A stretch of 64,000 bases of DNA from Paenibacillus auburnensis (GCF_927798115.1 NZ_CAKMMG010000005.1:186001-250000), one strand, 5' to 3'. Shown: positions 32,592-42,001, numbered from the stretch's first letter. Notes: a model not told the origin generated them from the letters alone. Numbers and translations are program-made.

Positions 32592-34859
32592 CTAGGAGCT
32601 TTTACTCTTGGCTGACTTGTAGCTGCTTGGCGGCATGCCCTCATATTTGCGGAAGAACCTGTTGAAGCTCTGGACATTGAAGTAACCAACCTCAGCGGCG
32701 ATTTGCTTAATCGTCAATTCCGTATCCATCAGTAGCTCTTTGGCCTTCTCAATGCGTAGCTGGTTCACAAAATCTATCATGCTTTTTCCGGTTTGCTCAT
32801 ACACGATCTTGCGCATATAGGAGTAACTAATGCCGATTTCCTTCGCCATATCCTCGAATACAATTTCTTCACGGTAATTTCCCTTCAAATATTGAATGAT
32901 CCGCTCTCCATGGTTGGTGTCATCGGTGCTTCGGTCCAGGCTCTGCACAATTTCACGGAAAAATTCATGCAAATACTCCTCCAGCTCATCAAGCGTATCC
33001 ATCGCAGCCAGAATGGAGTAAATATTGCCTTTACCCATAATCATTCTTCCGGTGCCGATATGATTCTCACGGAGATGCTTGATGGTCGCACCGATCATTT
33101 GGTGATAGATGAACATGATATTGTCATAAGAAATATTCTCTTCTGAGCTAATCTGGCAGCGGATGATCTGAAGCTCTTTGATAATCCCGTCCAGATTGCC
33201 TGCATCCAGGAAGTTAAGAATCCGCCGTTCGCTGCTTTCGGAATCCATATATTTTCGGCTGTTCTCCTCTTCCTCCTGCCAGTACATGATGCTTCCGGCA
33301 CCATTGATGATCCGTTGCTTAATCAGTTCCATCGCTTCAAACAACCGCTGGGTGACCATTTCAGGCGCATCAGCCAAATCGCTTACGCCTATCGTCACCG
33401 AATGTCCCAGCAGCTCTGATGACTGATCGCGGATCGTTTCCAGCGCCTGATGGATCTGGCCGCCGCATTGCTCGTGCTCATCCGGGCTAAAGTTCATTAC
33501 AATAACTATACAGCCGTCGTTATGATAGACAGAGCGGGCCAGAATTCCCTCCGGAAAAAGACTTTCGTATTTCGTATTGAGCAGATACCGGTGGTAGCTG
33601 CGTGTCTCCACATTGGTATTGCCCACATATCGTCTATACTGGTCGATGGAGACAACGGCGATTCTGTAACATGCTTCCGGAAAAACCTCCGTGATCCGGG
33701 GCGTAATCTCCCCGCGCAAAAGACGGTGAACAGCAAGACTCCGGGTATCCTGTTCGCGTTCCTGCAGCAGTTGGAACAGACCCTCCTCTTCCTCCTGCAT
33801 TCGTTTGAACGCCAGATCCAGGAAGGCTAGTTCATTCTTGTTGACCACACCCAGGTCACTTTTCGCCCGGATCGTCTGCACCAATTGCCGGAGCGGTCTG
33901 GACAACCATGTCGCCAGAAAGACAGCCAGTACAGTTCCCAGCAAAATAATAGCGCCGGTAAGTAAAATGATATTCCCCTGCATGTCACGGGATTTGGTCA
34001 TCAGCTCATCCATGGAGCTCCAGCTTACATTCCACCACCCGGACACATCTGAGCGGCTCCACGCATAAACCATCCGTTTGCCGTCAAGCTCATGGAACGT
34101 ATACCCTTCTTTCGCTTCCTCGGTCAGCATTTCCCGGAGAAAGGGCAGCTCAAAGCCGTCCGTAAGCAGCAGCGACTTGTCATTATAGGAAATCACTTTG
34201 CCGTCAGATGCCAGGAGCAGGGTGGTATTATCCCCCACCTCTGTAGCATGCAGGTAATTGCCGATCTGGCTCTCACGCATATTGACAACGATTAACCCGC
34301 GCGTGGTGGAAGAGAGACGGTTAAGGGGATATACATAAGACACCACATTGACGCCGGAGTCCAGCTTGCGGGGAACCCACACACCGCTGATCCCTCTCCG
34401 CCCTTCAAGGGCTTTTGTAGTCCAATCAAGTGACTCATAGTGCTCCAGCTTCGTGATACTGCTATCTGTAGAAATCACATAATCCGAGCCATCCAAGTGA
34501 AAATAAGAGGAGTATACACCGTCTACCCGGCGGTTCAAATTGAGCAGCTCTTTAAATACAGATAACGCCCGGCTCACGTTGTTGTAATTGGAGTTAAGCT
34601 CGCTGTACGTATCCACACTGCGGATAGGTTCAAAAATATTGGTTGCTGCCAGCCTCGATGTATCCTGCGCCAGATTAGCAAGGGCATTCTCATTTAATTT
34701 GCGGTTGGCATTCAGCCCGGCAAGTGTCGATTCCCCGATGGCTGCTTCGGAGTTCTCTATAATCTGTGATCCGCTGTACCAGGTCAGGATGGCTGTCGGA
34801 ATGGCCATGATACAGAATAGAATCAATGCCAGCTGCAGCATCATCGGTATTTTTTTCAT
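32592..34859 (-). CDS. Membrane-anchored AraC family regulator (YtdP/YesN-associated type)
   Basis: A 755-residue one-component membrane regulator. It has a TM helix at residues ~8-28, a large extracellular sensor domain (~30-295), a second TM helix (IILLTGAIILLGTVLAVFLA, ~297-317), a cytoplasmic linker and a C-terminal AraC double HTH (IVFEDMAKEIGISYSYMRKI; LTIKQIAAEVGYFNVQSFNR). In B. subtilis and Paenibacillus such proteins sit next to LplABC-type transporters and sense oligosaccharides outside the cell; YtdP is the closest named relative. It lies between the acetylesterase gene and the transporter operon, all on one strand. Confidence 0.9.
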   Translation of the reverse strand: MKKIPMMLQLALILFCIMAIPTAILTWYSGSQIIENSEAAIGESTLAGLNANRKLNENALANLAQDTSRLAATNIFEPIRSVDTYSELNSNYNNVSRALSVFKELLNLNRRVDGVYSSYFHLDGSDYVISTDSSITKLEHYESLDWTTKALEGRRGISGVWVPRKLDSGVNVVSYVYPLNRLSSTTRGLIVVNMRESQIGNYLHATEVGDNTTLLLASDGKVISYNDKSLLLTDGFELPFLREMLTEEAKEGYTFHELDGKRMVYAWSRSDVSGWWNVSWSSMDELMTKSRDMQGNIILLTGAIILLGTVLAVFLATWLSRPLRQLVQTIRAKSDLGVVNKNELAFLDLAFKRMQEEEEGLFQLLQEREQDTRSLAVHRLLRGEITPRITEVFPEACYRIAVVSIDQYRRYVGNTNVETRSYHRYLLNTKYESLFPEGILARSVYHNDGCIVIVMNFSPDEHEQCGGQIHQALETIRDQSSELLGHSVTIGVSDLADAPEMVTQRLFEAMELIKQRIINGAGSIMYWQEEEENSRKYMDSESSERRILNFLDAGNLDGIIKELQIIRCQISSEENISYDNIMFIYHQMIGATIKHLRENHIGTGRMIMGKGNIYSILAAMDTLDELEEYLHEFFREIVQSLDRSTDDTNHGERIIQYLKGNYREEIVFEDMAKEIGISYSYMRKIVYEQTGKSMIDFVNQLRIEKAKELLMDTELTIKQIAAEVGYFNVQSFNRFFRKYEGMPPSSYKSAKSKSS

Positions 34860-34899
34860 GTTTGATCCCCCTATGATCTCTATATAAGATTACGTTAGG

Positions 34900-36003
34900 C
34901 TATTTGAGAAACATGATCAGCTTTTGCAGGCCCAGCTCCCTTATTCCTTGAACGACTAATTCCGCAATCCGCAGACTGCCCCGCTCCTGAAAGTGGGTAT
35001 TGTCAATAATACCGCCCGGATGGTTCATCCATTCTCCAGGGGCGCCCCAGAGGAAGATCGACTTAGTCTCTTCTGGCCCGGCCTCTTCAAATAAGTGTTT
35101 GCTCTTCCCGGCAAGATCTATGAGCGGGACCTCTTCTTCAGCTGCGAGCTGCCTTACAGCTTCCAGATAGTCGCCATGTGTATCCGTCAGCTGTCCGCCC
35201 GCATCATAATACCTCCGGTGTACAGAAGTTATTAGCACCGGAATAGCCTGTTTGGCGCGTGCTCCGGCAATATACTGGCGAAGATACTCCGGATAGGTTG
35301 TGTGCGGATCTGTATGACGGGCCTCGTCCCATTTTTGATCGTTATGTCCGAATTGGATAAATAAATAATCGCCTTCCTTGATTTCTTCCATGATCGTATC
35401 CAGACGTCCTTCTTCAATAAAACTCTTGGAGCTGCGCCCCCCGACGGCATGATTGGCAACGGCAACATCATGTTTGAAATAGAACTGCAGCATCTGACCC
35501 CAGCCGGAGAACGGAAATCCCTTCTCATCACCTGCCTCCGTCACCGTAGAATCACCCGCCAGAAAAAGCGTAATCTGTTCATCCGAACGCATGATTTCAA
35601 GCGCATTGATCCGGGGAGCCGCCCCGCCGAAGCGAAGCTTAATCTGACCCCCGCGGACATTCACACCAAACATCTGACGGGCGGTTTGTCCGGCAACGGT
35701 AGAGAAATTTTTCAGCACAAGCCTTTCTCCATTGGTTTTCAGCGTCGTGCAGGTGGGTGCCTCCTCATCTCCGATCAGAACCGAGACTATGTAATTCCCG
35801 TCCTCCACGTCCACCAGAAACGCTGTATCAAACGGAATGATGAAATCCCCGCTGAGCGGCTTCTTTCCACGGATATGCCCTGTAACGCGGGATGAGTCAA
35901 CAAAGCCATACCCTTGCTCACTAGTATATGTATCAGATGAAGAAACCTTGGTATATCCTGCTGCTGCATCCCCGAAGGGTCCAAAATCAAAACGCAAAGT
36001 CAT
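34900..36003 (-). CDS. Rhamnogalacturonan acetylesterase-like SGNH hydrolase
   Basis: 367 residues. Residues 1-~150 form a beta-rich domain like the galactose-binding-type N-terminal domain of these esterases (RFDFGPFGDAAAGYTKVS, DVEDGNYIVSVLIGD). The SGNH hydrolase follows: block I FLAGDSTVTE (nucleophile Ser), block II Gly in AVGGRSSK, block III QFGHNDQK, and block V DNTHFQERG with the catalytic Asp/His pair. No signal peptide, so it probably acts on imported, acetylated pectin oligosaccharides. Start: ATG 36003 after AGGGGGAATAAAC; a longer frame to 36048 is less likely. Two overlapping cre-like sites lie 80-105 bp upstream. Confidence 0.88.
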   Translation of the reverse strand: MTLRFDFGPFGDAAAGYTKVSSSDTYTSEQGYGFVDSSRVTGHIRGKKPLSGDFIIPFDTAFLVDVEDGNYIVSVLIGDEEAPTCTTLKTNGERLVLKNFSTVAGQTARQMFGVNVRGGQIKLRFGGAAPRINALEIMRSDEQITLFLAGDSTVTEAGDEKGFPFSGWGQMLQFYFKHDVAVANHAVGGRSSKSFIEEGRLDTIMEEIKEGDYLFIQFGHNDQKWDEARHTDPHTTYPEYLRQYIAGARAKQAIPVLITSVHRRYYDAGGQLTDTHGDYLEAVRQLAAEEEVPLIDLAGKSKHLFEEAGPEETKSIFLWGAPGEWMNHPGGIIDNTHFQERGSLRIAELVVQGIRELGLQKLIMFLK

Positions 36004-36391
36004 GTTTATTCCCCCTGTTAAGTAAAATACTGGTTTACAAGGCAACACAAAGCAGCATGAGGACTGTTTAGCCGGTAGAAATAGAAGCGCTTACAATAAG
36101 CGTTTACATAATTTCTTATCATGGTTACCCCGATTACTGTTATTTTATCATTTAAAGAAACGTTTTATATATATGTCTAGGAATTTTTTTAGAAAAAACA
36201 AAAAATTAATGACCTTATAAGCAGAAACCAGCGATGCTGATATTAAAACCATTGTAGTGAAGGCAGCGGTCATCTATTATTATAAATAACATATTTTCTA
36301 TTATTTACAAGAAGAAGCCTCGTTCTGCACCGGCATGATTCAGGTTCAGGTTCGATGCTCATAATCACATCTCATCATAAGGAGTTTTAAC
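36004..36391. other. 388-bp divergent region acetylesterase / lipoprotein
   Basis: AT-rich, no gene. Contains the two cre-like sites at 36082-36109; otherwise I see no clear promoter or repeat. Confidence 0.5.
36082..36109 (-). promoter_or_regulatory. Two overlapping cre-like sites upstream of acetylesterase gene
   Basis: Minus strand TTGTAAGCGCTTCTA (36096-36082) and ATGTAAACGCTTATT (36109-36095); each has one mismatch to WTGNAANCGNWNNCW. Confidence 0.6.
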
Positions 36392-36931
36392 GTGAAATCT
36401 TTCTATTTGCTCCTGATCGTGGCAGCCCTTCTTTTGACGGGGTGTACTATTACTTTTGATACCAAAAAGGATTCTGTAGACACACCACCATACACAGGAA
36501 AGGCGCTGCACCTGGCCGTTATCGGCGAAGCCCCGACCGTCAGAGAAGAGCAGGTGAGGTTCTCGGCAATTACTTTTGAGGACCTGCTGGACAGCCAATC
36601 CCTGAAAGCGGACTATGATGCTGTGTTCATTATGAAAGAGCATTTATCGGAAGCTGCGGAGGACAGGTACGCGGAGGTGTACAGAACCGCCGGCATCCCG
36701 TTCTTTTTTATCGAGTCGAAGAAATCCTATATACCGTTTATCCTTGAAGATGTTGATTATGAGGATATCAAAGACACTAATGACGGTATATACGCCACTG
36801 GATATTTTAACTCTGAGGGAAAATGGGAATTCTGGGGAACCGGACTATATAACGATAAAGTCAACAGCAGGAACATCCAATCCGCCTATTCGCTGGTATT
36901 CGAAACCATCCATAATTGGCCGCTAAAATAA
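36392..36931 (+). CDS. Lipoprotein of unknown function
   Basis: 179 residues with a lipoprotein signal: MKSFYLLLIVAALLLTGC, lipobox LLTGC at residues 14-18. The mature part is soluble and acidic with LHLAVIGEAPTVREEQVRF and FEDLLDSQSLKADYDAVFIM; I recognise no named family. It starts with GTG at 36392, 8 nt after AAGGAG. It stands alone between the divergent acetylesterase gene and a terminator shared with the convergent ktr operon. Confidence 0.75.
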   Translation: MKSFYLLLIVAALLLTGCTITFDTKKDSVDTPPYTGKALHLAVIGEAPTVREEQVRFSAITFEDLLDSQSLKADYDAVFIMKEHLSEAAEDRYAEVYRTAGIPFFFIESKKSYIPFILEDVDYEDIKDTNDGIYATGYFNSEGKWEFWGTGLYNDKVNSRNIQSAYSLVFETIHNWPLK

Positions 36932-36962
36932 CAAAAGCCCGGACTGTTGTCCGGGCTTTGCC
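36929..36962. terminator. Bidirectional terminator lipoprotein / ktr
   Basis: Stem AAAGCCCGGAC-tgtt-GTCCGGGCTTTG between convergent genes. Confidence 0.9.
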
Positions 36963-36971
36963 GTGTCTGTA

Positions 36972-37643
36972 CTATGATTCCACATTCACAGCCTGATCCT
37001 CAAACTCTTCAATGCTCTCATTGGAGCCGATGACAACCATAATGTCTCCCTGGCTCACATGGTCATGGGCTGTAGGTGCAACGATAATCCCGTCCTTCCG
37101 GTTGAGGGCAATAATGCTGCAGCCGTACTTGCCGCGGGTATTCAGCTCTGAGAGGCTTTTTCCGTCCATGCAGGAGGGCACATTCAGCTCGACAATTTTG
37201 TAATCCTTAGAGATTTCGATGTAATCCAGCAAGTGAGGAGTCACCAGCTGATGCGCTACACGGATTCCCATATCCCGTTCAGGAAAAATAACCCGGTCCA
37301 CGCCCAGCTTCGACAGCGCACGCCCGTGCAGGATCGAGATCGCCTTCGCCACTACCTGCTTGATTCCCAGTTCTTTCAGCAGAATTGCCGCCAAAATGCT
37401 CCGTTCCATATTGTCCCCGATGGCAACAATGCCACAGTCGAAATTGCGCACGCCCAGAGAACGCATAATGCCCTCATCCGTAGCATCAGCCATCACCGCG
37501 TGAGTCAGCTGACCGCTCATTTCCTCCACCCGCTCTTCCAAGTGGTCGATTCCGAGCACTTCATAACCCATAGCCATCAGCTCAAGCGCCAGACTTGATC
37601 CGAAGCGGCCAAGGCCGATCACCACAAACTGTTGTGCTTTCAT
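36972..37643 (-). CDS. Ktr potassium uptake regulatory subunit (TrkA/RCK type)
   Basis: A 223-residue cytoplasmic gating subunit. The RCK_N Rossmann fold starts VVIGLGRFGSSLALELMAMG (GxGxxG) with the acidic residue in LGIDHLEERV; the RCK_C domain (residues ~140-215) normally binds c-di-AMP in KtrA/KtrC. Together with the membrane subunit encoded just upstream (15 bp) it forms a K+ uptake channel used in osmotic adaptation. Whether it is KtrA- or KtrC-like cannot be told from sequence inspection. Confidence 0.92.
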   Translation of the reverse strand: MKAQQFVVIGLGRFGSSLALELMAMGYEVLGIDHLEERVEEMSGQLTHAVMADATDEGIMRSLGVRNFDCGIVAIGDNMERSILAAILLKELGIKQVVAKAISILHGRALSKLGVDRVIFPERDMGIRVAHQLVTPHLLDYIEISKDYKIVELNVPSCMDGKSLSELNTRGKYGCSIIALNRKDGIIVAPTAHDHVSQGDIMVVIGSNESIEEFEDQAVNVES

Positions 37644-37658
37644 AGTTTCATTAACCCC

Positions 37659-39026
37659 TTATCCAATTATCATTTTGCCTTCCGGATACTTATACAATGC
37701 TTTACCCTGTTTCGGGCCTAGTGCATAGGCCAGTGTCAACAGTCCCAAACGTCCGGCGAACATGGTCAGGCAGATCAGAATTTTGCCGGCCTCCGACAAT
37801 TCCGGGGTCAGTCCCATACTGAGACCTACGGTAGCGAAGGCTGAAGTGGTCTCAAATAAAATCATCAGGAACGGCCGCCCCTCCGTCGTGGAGAGTACCA
37901 TAGATACGGCAACAACGAGCAGCAGGGCAAGCAAGGTAATTGTCAGCGCCTTGAAGACGCGTTCCTGGGCCAGCCGATAGCGGAACAGCACAATGTCCTC
38001 ACGTCCGCGCAGCATCGAGACAACCGCACCGATCATTAGTGTGAAGGTTGTTGTCTTGATCCCCCCGCCCGTAGAACCCGGCGAAGCGCCGATAAACATC
38101 AGAATCACCATAAAAAACTGCGTAGCCTGGCGAAGGCCGGCAATATCTACGGTATTGGCTCCTGCCGTACGCGGCGTTACCGATTGAAAGAATGCGGCCC
38201 ATATTTTACTGCCGAGGTTAAGCTGGCCGAACGTATTCGGATTCGTGAACTCGAAAATAAAGATTACTACCGTTCCAATCAGAATCAGTGCTGCCGTCAT
38301 CGACAGAACTACCTTGCTGTGGAGCATCAGCCTACGGCTTTTACGGTAATCAATCAGGTCGGCCATGACGATGAACCCGATGCCCCCGGAAATAATCAGG
38401 AACATGACGACAATATTGACTACAGGATCGCCGGCATATCCGGTCAGACTGCGGTAGTCTCCGAAGATGTCAAATCCGGCATTATTAAACATAGACACGG
38501 CATGAAAGACACCGAAATATAAAGCGCGTCCAACATTCATATCCGCCGCCCAGCGCAGCGACAGCAAAACCGCAGCGCTTGCTTCTATAACCAGTGAATA
38601 CACCAGCACCTTGCGGATCAGCCGTACAATGCCCTCCATTGAGCTTTGATTCATAGCTTCCTGGAGGATCAGCCGGTCCCGCAGCGAAATTTTGCGTTTC
38701 AGCAGGAGTGCAAACAAAGTCGCCATCGTCATAAAGCCGAGGCCTCCGACCTGAATCAGCACCAGGATAACGATTTGTCCGAAAGTACTGAAATAGGTAC
38801 CGGTATCCACCACGACAAGTCCGGTTACACAGGTCGCGGATGTTGCAGTGAAGAGCGCATCTATAAATCTTAGGGAATGACCAGATGCACTGGAATAGGG
38901 CAGCATTAACAGCAGTGTCCCGATCAGAATAGCCGTAGCAAAGCCAAGCACCAGAATTTGGGGCGGAGACAGCTTCAGGAATCTGAATTCCTTAAAATTG
39001 GGAATCGTTGAAGCCAAATTATTCAT
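37659..39026 (-). CDS. Ktr potassium uptake membrane subunit (TrkH family)
   Basis: A 455-residue TrkH/KtrB-type K+ translocating subunit with four repeated M1-P-M2 motifs. The pore loops with their selectivity glycines are seen at TSATCVTGLVVVDTG, FNNAGFDIFG, GASPGSTGGGIKTTTF and FATVGLSMGLT, and the family's basic GGGIKTT region is present. The ATG at 39026 abuts its Shine-Dalgarno (GAGAGG); an in-frame TTG three codons later is better spaced and may be the real start. Promoter seen at 39086-39114. Confidence 0.92.
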   Translation of the reverse strand: MNNLASTIPNFKEFRFLKLSPPQILVLGFATAILIGTLLLMLPYSSASGHSLRFIDALFTATSATCVTGLVVVDTGTYFSTFGQIVILVLIQVGGLGFMTMATLFALLLKRKISLRDRLILQEAMNQSSMEGIVRLIRKVLVYSLVIEASAAVLLSLRWAADMNVGRALYFGVFHAVSMFNNAGFDIFGDYRSLTGYAGDPVVNIVVMFLIISGGIGFIVMADLIDYRKSRRLMLHSKVVLSMTAALILIGTVVIFIFEFTNPNTFGQLNLGSKIWAAFFQSVTPRTAGANTVDIAGLRQATQFFMVILMFIGASPGSTGGGIKTTTFTLMIGAVVSMLRGREDIVLFRYRLAQERVFKALTITLLALLLVVAVSMVLSTTEGRPFLMILFETTSAFATVGLSMGLTPELSEAGKILICLTMFAGRLGLLTLAYALGPKQGKALYKYPEGKMIIG

Positions 39027-39085
39027 CCTCTCGCAAGTTTCTTGTCTGTATAAGCAAATGTAATATGGATCAGATAAACATACAA

Positions 39086-39114
39086 ATTATAAACGTTATT
39101 GTCCAGCAGCACAA
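39086..39114 (-). promoter_or_regulatory. Sigma-A promoter of ktr operon
   Basis: Minus strand TTGTGC (39114-39109), 17-nt spacer, TATAAT (39091-39086). The leader is too short (about 55 nt) to hold a ydaO-type c-di-AMP riboswitch. Confidence 0.6.
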
Positions 39115-39144
39115 AGACTGATTTGCAGCTGTGAGGAATCTCTC

Positions 39145-39207
39145 TTGAAATTGTATGGTGGGTAATGGTACACTCCAGTCACAGATTGTATGGTGCCTAT
39201 CCATACA
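39145..39207 (+). promoter_or_regulatory. Promoter and operator of GntR-ABC operon
   Basis: TTGAAA (39145-39150), 18-nt spacer, TACACT (39169-39174). TTGTATGGTG occurs twice, once in the spacer (39151-39160) and once downstream (39186-39195). The second copy is part of an inverted repeat TGTATGG-N7-CCATACA (39187-39207), a plausible site for the encoded YtrA-type repressor. Confidence 0.6.
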
Positions 39208-39250
39208 CACTACAACATGAAGCTAGTACTCCATTCGGAAGGAGCACCCT

Positions 39251-39646
39251 ATGGATCAGCCCTATGAGCTTTTGCCGGAGCAGTTTCAAATCAATCCCTC
39301 GCTGCCGATCTATGAACAATTTGTAGAGGCCATTCAGAGGAGAATCATCAGTGGCCTCATTCCGCCCGGCTCGCGGCTGCCTTCAGTCAGAGATCTGGCT
39401 GCGGGGAGAGGTGTCAATCCTACTACCGCGGCCAGAACCTATCAGGAGCTGGAGCGTATGGGGCTGATCGTCACCTACCGCGGGCAGGGAACGTTTGTCA
39501 CCAGGGAAGATGCTGTAATCGGCGAGGCACGCAAGGTTATCATGCGCAAGGCAATAAAGGAATTTAAAGCTGCAGCGGATACACTTGGCATCACCGCTGA
39601 GCAATTGCTGGAATTCGATAAGGAGGATTCAAATGACATCTTATAA
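39251..39646 (+). CDS. GntR family regulator, YtrA subfamily
   Basis: A 131-residue short GntR protein: winged helix at residues ~15-85 (LPIYEQFVEAIQRRIISGLI, GSRLPSVRDLAAGRGVNPTT, GLIVTYRGQGTFVT) and only a short C-terminal helical tail, the YtrA pattern. These repress their own operon together with an ABC exporter and often respond to cell-envelope antibiotics. The 3' end overlaps the ABC ATPase gene by 14 nt. Confidence 0.9.
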   Translation: MDQPYELLPEQFQINPSLPIYEQFVEAIQRRIISGLIPPGSRLPSVRDLAAGRGVNPTTAARTYQELERMGLIVTYRGQGTFVTREDAVIGEARKVIMRKAIKEFKAAADTLGITAEQLLEFDKEDSNDIL

Positions 39647-40361
39647 GCTCAACACTGAAGCGGCAGAACCTGCGGCGGTAGAGTGCCGCGGCCTAAACCT
39701 TAAAATAAAGAAAAAAATCATTCTGGACGATATCAGCTTCGATATTCCGCAAGGCAGCCTGACCGGTCTGCTCGGACCTAACGGCGCAGGCAAGTCCTCC
39801 CTGCTGCGTATCATCTCCGGGCTGGCCTCTCCAGATGCCGGGGCGGTGCAAATTTTCGGTAAGCCTGCAGGTGTGAAGCAGCTCGGCAGCCTCTCGCTGC
39901 TACCCGACCGCAGCAGTCTCCCCGGCTGGCTGAGCGTTAAGGAATGGCTGGAATTTGCCTGCGGGATCTACCCGGACTGGGATCAGGCCAAAGCGCAGGA
40001 ACTACAGCAGCAGCTATCCGTTTCCGGGGAGTCACTGATCTCGGCAATGTCCCGCGGGGAGGAAGCTCGGCTTCAGCTCCTGACCTGCCTGTCCCGCAAG
40101 GCTCCGCTGATTATTCTGGATGAACCATTCACCGGCGTTGATCTGATCTCCAGAGAACGGATCGCCTCGGCTGTAGTGGGCGAACTCGCTGACGGTGCGC
40201 GGACCTTCCTCATCGCGACCCATGATATCCGCGAAATGGAGCTGCTCTTCGACCGGCTGATTCTGATCGGCGATGGCAGGGTTCGCGGTATCGAGGATGT
40301 AGAACAGCTCCGCCGTTCCGGGAAATCGGTGGAATCACGTTACCGGGAAGTGTTCGCATGA
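39633..40361 (+). CDS. ABC transporter ATP-binding protein
   Basis: A 242-residue ABC ATPase. Walker A GPNGAGKSS (near residue 50), signature region AMSRGEEARLQLLTCL (a non-canonical MSRGE in place of LSGGQ), Walker B LIILDEPF and H-loop IATHD. Start: ATG 39633 is 6 nt after AAGGAGG and overlaps the end of the GntR gene. The weak signature is common in YtrB-like exporters. Coupled to the next gene by an ATGA overlap. Confidence 0.9.
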   Translation: MTSYKLNTEAAEPAAVECRGLNLKIKKKIILDDISFDIPQGSLTGLLGPNGAGKSSLLRIISGLASPDAGAVQIFGKPAGVKQLGSLSLLPDRSSLPGWLSVKEWLEFACGIYPDWDQAKAQELQQQLSVSGESLISAMSRGEEARLQLLTCLSRKAPLIILDEPFTGVDLISRERIASAVVGELADGARTFLIATHDIREMELLFDRLILIGDGRVRGIEDVEQLRRSGKSVESRYREVFA

Positions 40362-41926
40362 CCGGGCTGAAGACGCTTGTCCAGCTGGAATACAGCCGTT
40401 ACAGCCTGTCCAGGCAGGGGAAGTATCGCCCTATAGTACTGGCCTTGTCACTTATCGTTCTGCTGCTGGCTGCCGGAGTCTTCCTACCGGGCCCAAGAGC
40501 ATCGGAGCGTTCACCGTTTATTTATGCTGTTTTCCTGCTCTGGACAGCTGCTATTGCAATCTCTTCTCTTCATATGCTGATGTTCATGAACCAGAGCCAC
40601 CGGGATTGGATGCTGTCTTTCCCGCATTCCAGACTGAAGCTGCTGTATGCCAAGGGAATCAGCCTTCTCCGCCATAACCTGAATCTCACGTTTCCCGTCC
40701 TGGCTGCCTCCGTTTCCCTCTACTTCATTTCTGTCCAGGCGGGCTGGTATCAGCCGCTGCCGGCTGGCGGTCTGCTGTACATGATTGCAGCTTACACCCT
40801 ATTCATAATCGTCTCTCTGCCGGTAGCAGTTACCTTAGGGCTGGCGGTCAGCCTGCTTTTGCGGGCAGGCAAAACAGCACTGCTGCTGATGATGATCCCA
40901 TACACTTTACTATGGATACTTCCGGCCATGATTGGCAGTATTCTAAGTATCAGCTACTCCGGCACGCAGTCTCTGAAGTTCACCGCTCCAGGTTATGTAC
41001 TGTGTGCTGCACTCGCACTGTGTCTAATCGGTTGGCCGCTATGCTATCAGTTAATGCGGCTAATTGCCGCAAAAGGACTTAGCGTACCTAGCGGAACCGG
41101 CCGTTCTTCTGCCGCCCTCACTTCAGGCCGCCCGGGCTTCGCATCCAAACGGAGCAACCGGAGCAGCAGCCTTACCGGCCGAACTGCACCTTTTATTATC
41201 CTGTACCGGCTCTGTATCCGCCGGGTTCACCGGATAGAGAGGCATCCGGCTATAGTCATCCTCAAGCTGGCCCTTCCGTTCATCATTGCGGCTGCCGCAT
41301 ATTTTGGCTCCTCTTATGAAGCCGGGAGCTTGGCCATCGCAAGATCCCTCTTTATGCTGCCGGTTCTGTTCGGCAGTGTATGGATGATCAGCCGCAGCAG
41401 CATCGAACGCAAGCATCAGTCCTGGTGGCTGAGCTTCCCGCAGAGCCGGCTGGTTCTGCTGCTGTCCGGAGTTGCCATGGTTTGGGTCACGGCTATGCGG
41501 ATCATTACCGTTCTGGCCGTCTCTGCTATTGCAGGGAGCATTACCGGACTGATTACCGGCAGAACCACCACTCAGGAGCTGTCCTACGCCCTGACCTGGC
41601 TGCTCTTTTCCTTCCTGCTCTTTACATTGTCACTGACCGTTATCCTCTGTCTGCTGCAGGCCGAATATTATCTGCTGAAATCACCAGCACTGACCATTCT
41701 GATGCTCCCTCTGGCACTGCTTGGGCCTTTGCACAGTATATTGATTAACAAATTTATGATCCCTGACAGCTTGCCCGGGGGAGCTCTGCCCGACTGGAGT
41801 CTGCTCGGCTGGATCTCGGTAATCGCTTTGCCCCTCGCGCTGTGCTGTCTTCCGGCGGGTGCCAAGTATTATCATCTCAGCTTAATGCAGCCAAAGAGTA
41901 AAGCCTCGCAAACAAAACAAGCATAA
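40358..41926 (+). CDS. ABC transporter membrane subunit of unknown substrate
   Basis: A 522-residue polytopic protein with around a dozen hydrophobic segments (e.g. PIVLALSLIVLLLAAGVFLP, LLLMMIPYTLLWILPAM, ALTILMLPLALLGPLHS) and a charged central loop (residues ~245-275, Ser/Arg-rich). No named family recognised; the position after a YtrA-type regulator and ABC ATPase makes it the transmembrane partner. The start ATG overlaps the ATPase stop (ATGA). Last gene of the operon. Confidence 0.75.
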   Translation: MTGLKTLVQLEYSRYSLSRQGKYRPIVLALSLIVLLLAAGVFLPGPRASERSPFIYAVFLLWTAAIAISSLHMLMFMNQSHRDWMLSFPHSRLKLLYAKGISLLRHNLNLTFPVLAASVSLYFISVQAGWYQPLPAGGLLYMIAAYTLFIIVSLPVAVTLGLAVSLLLRAGKTALLLMMIPYTLLWILPAMIGSILSISYSGTQSLKFTAPGYVLCAALALCLIGWPLCYQLMRLIAAKGLSVPSGTGRSSAALTSGRPGFASKRSNRSSSLTGRTAPFIILYRLCIRRVHRIERHPAIVILKLALPFIIAAAAYFGSSYEAGSLAIARSLFMLPVLFGSVWMISRSSIERKHQSWWLSFPQSRLVLLLSGVAMVWVTAMRIITVLAVSAIAGSITGLITGRTTTQELSYALTWLLFSFLLFTLSLTVILCLLQAEYYLLKSPALTILMLPLALLGPLHSILINKFMIPDSLPGGALPDWSLLGWISVIALPLALCCLPAGAKYYHLSLMQPKSKASQTKQA

Positions 41927-41971
41927 GCCTGGCCTCACTTACGTAAATGTAAAGGAAGAACAGGGAATTTT

Positions 41972-42001
41972 TTGTAACTCCCCGGCCCGTGCTATTATAA
42001 T
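41972..42001 (+). promoter_or_regulatory. Sigma-A promoter of CPBP protease gene
   Basis: TTGTAA (41972-41977), 18-nt spacer, TATAAT (41996-42001), 95 bp before the start. Confidence 0.6.

Noticed and set aside
39027..39150. c-di-AMP (ydaO-type) riboswitch upstream of ktr
   Set aside because: The leader between the predicted promoter and the start is only about 55 nt, too short for that riboswitch, and no matching core was seen.
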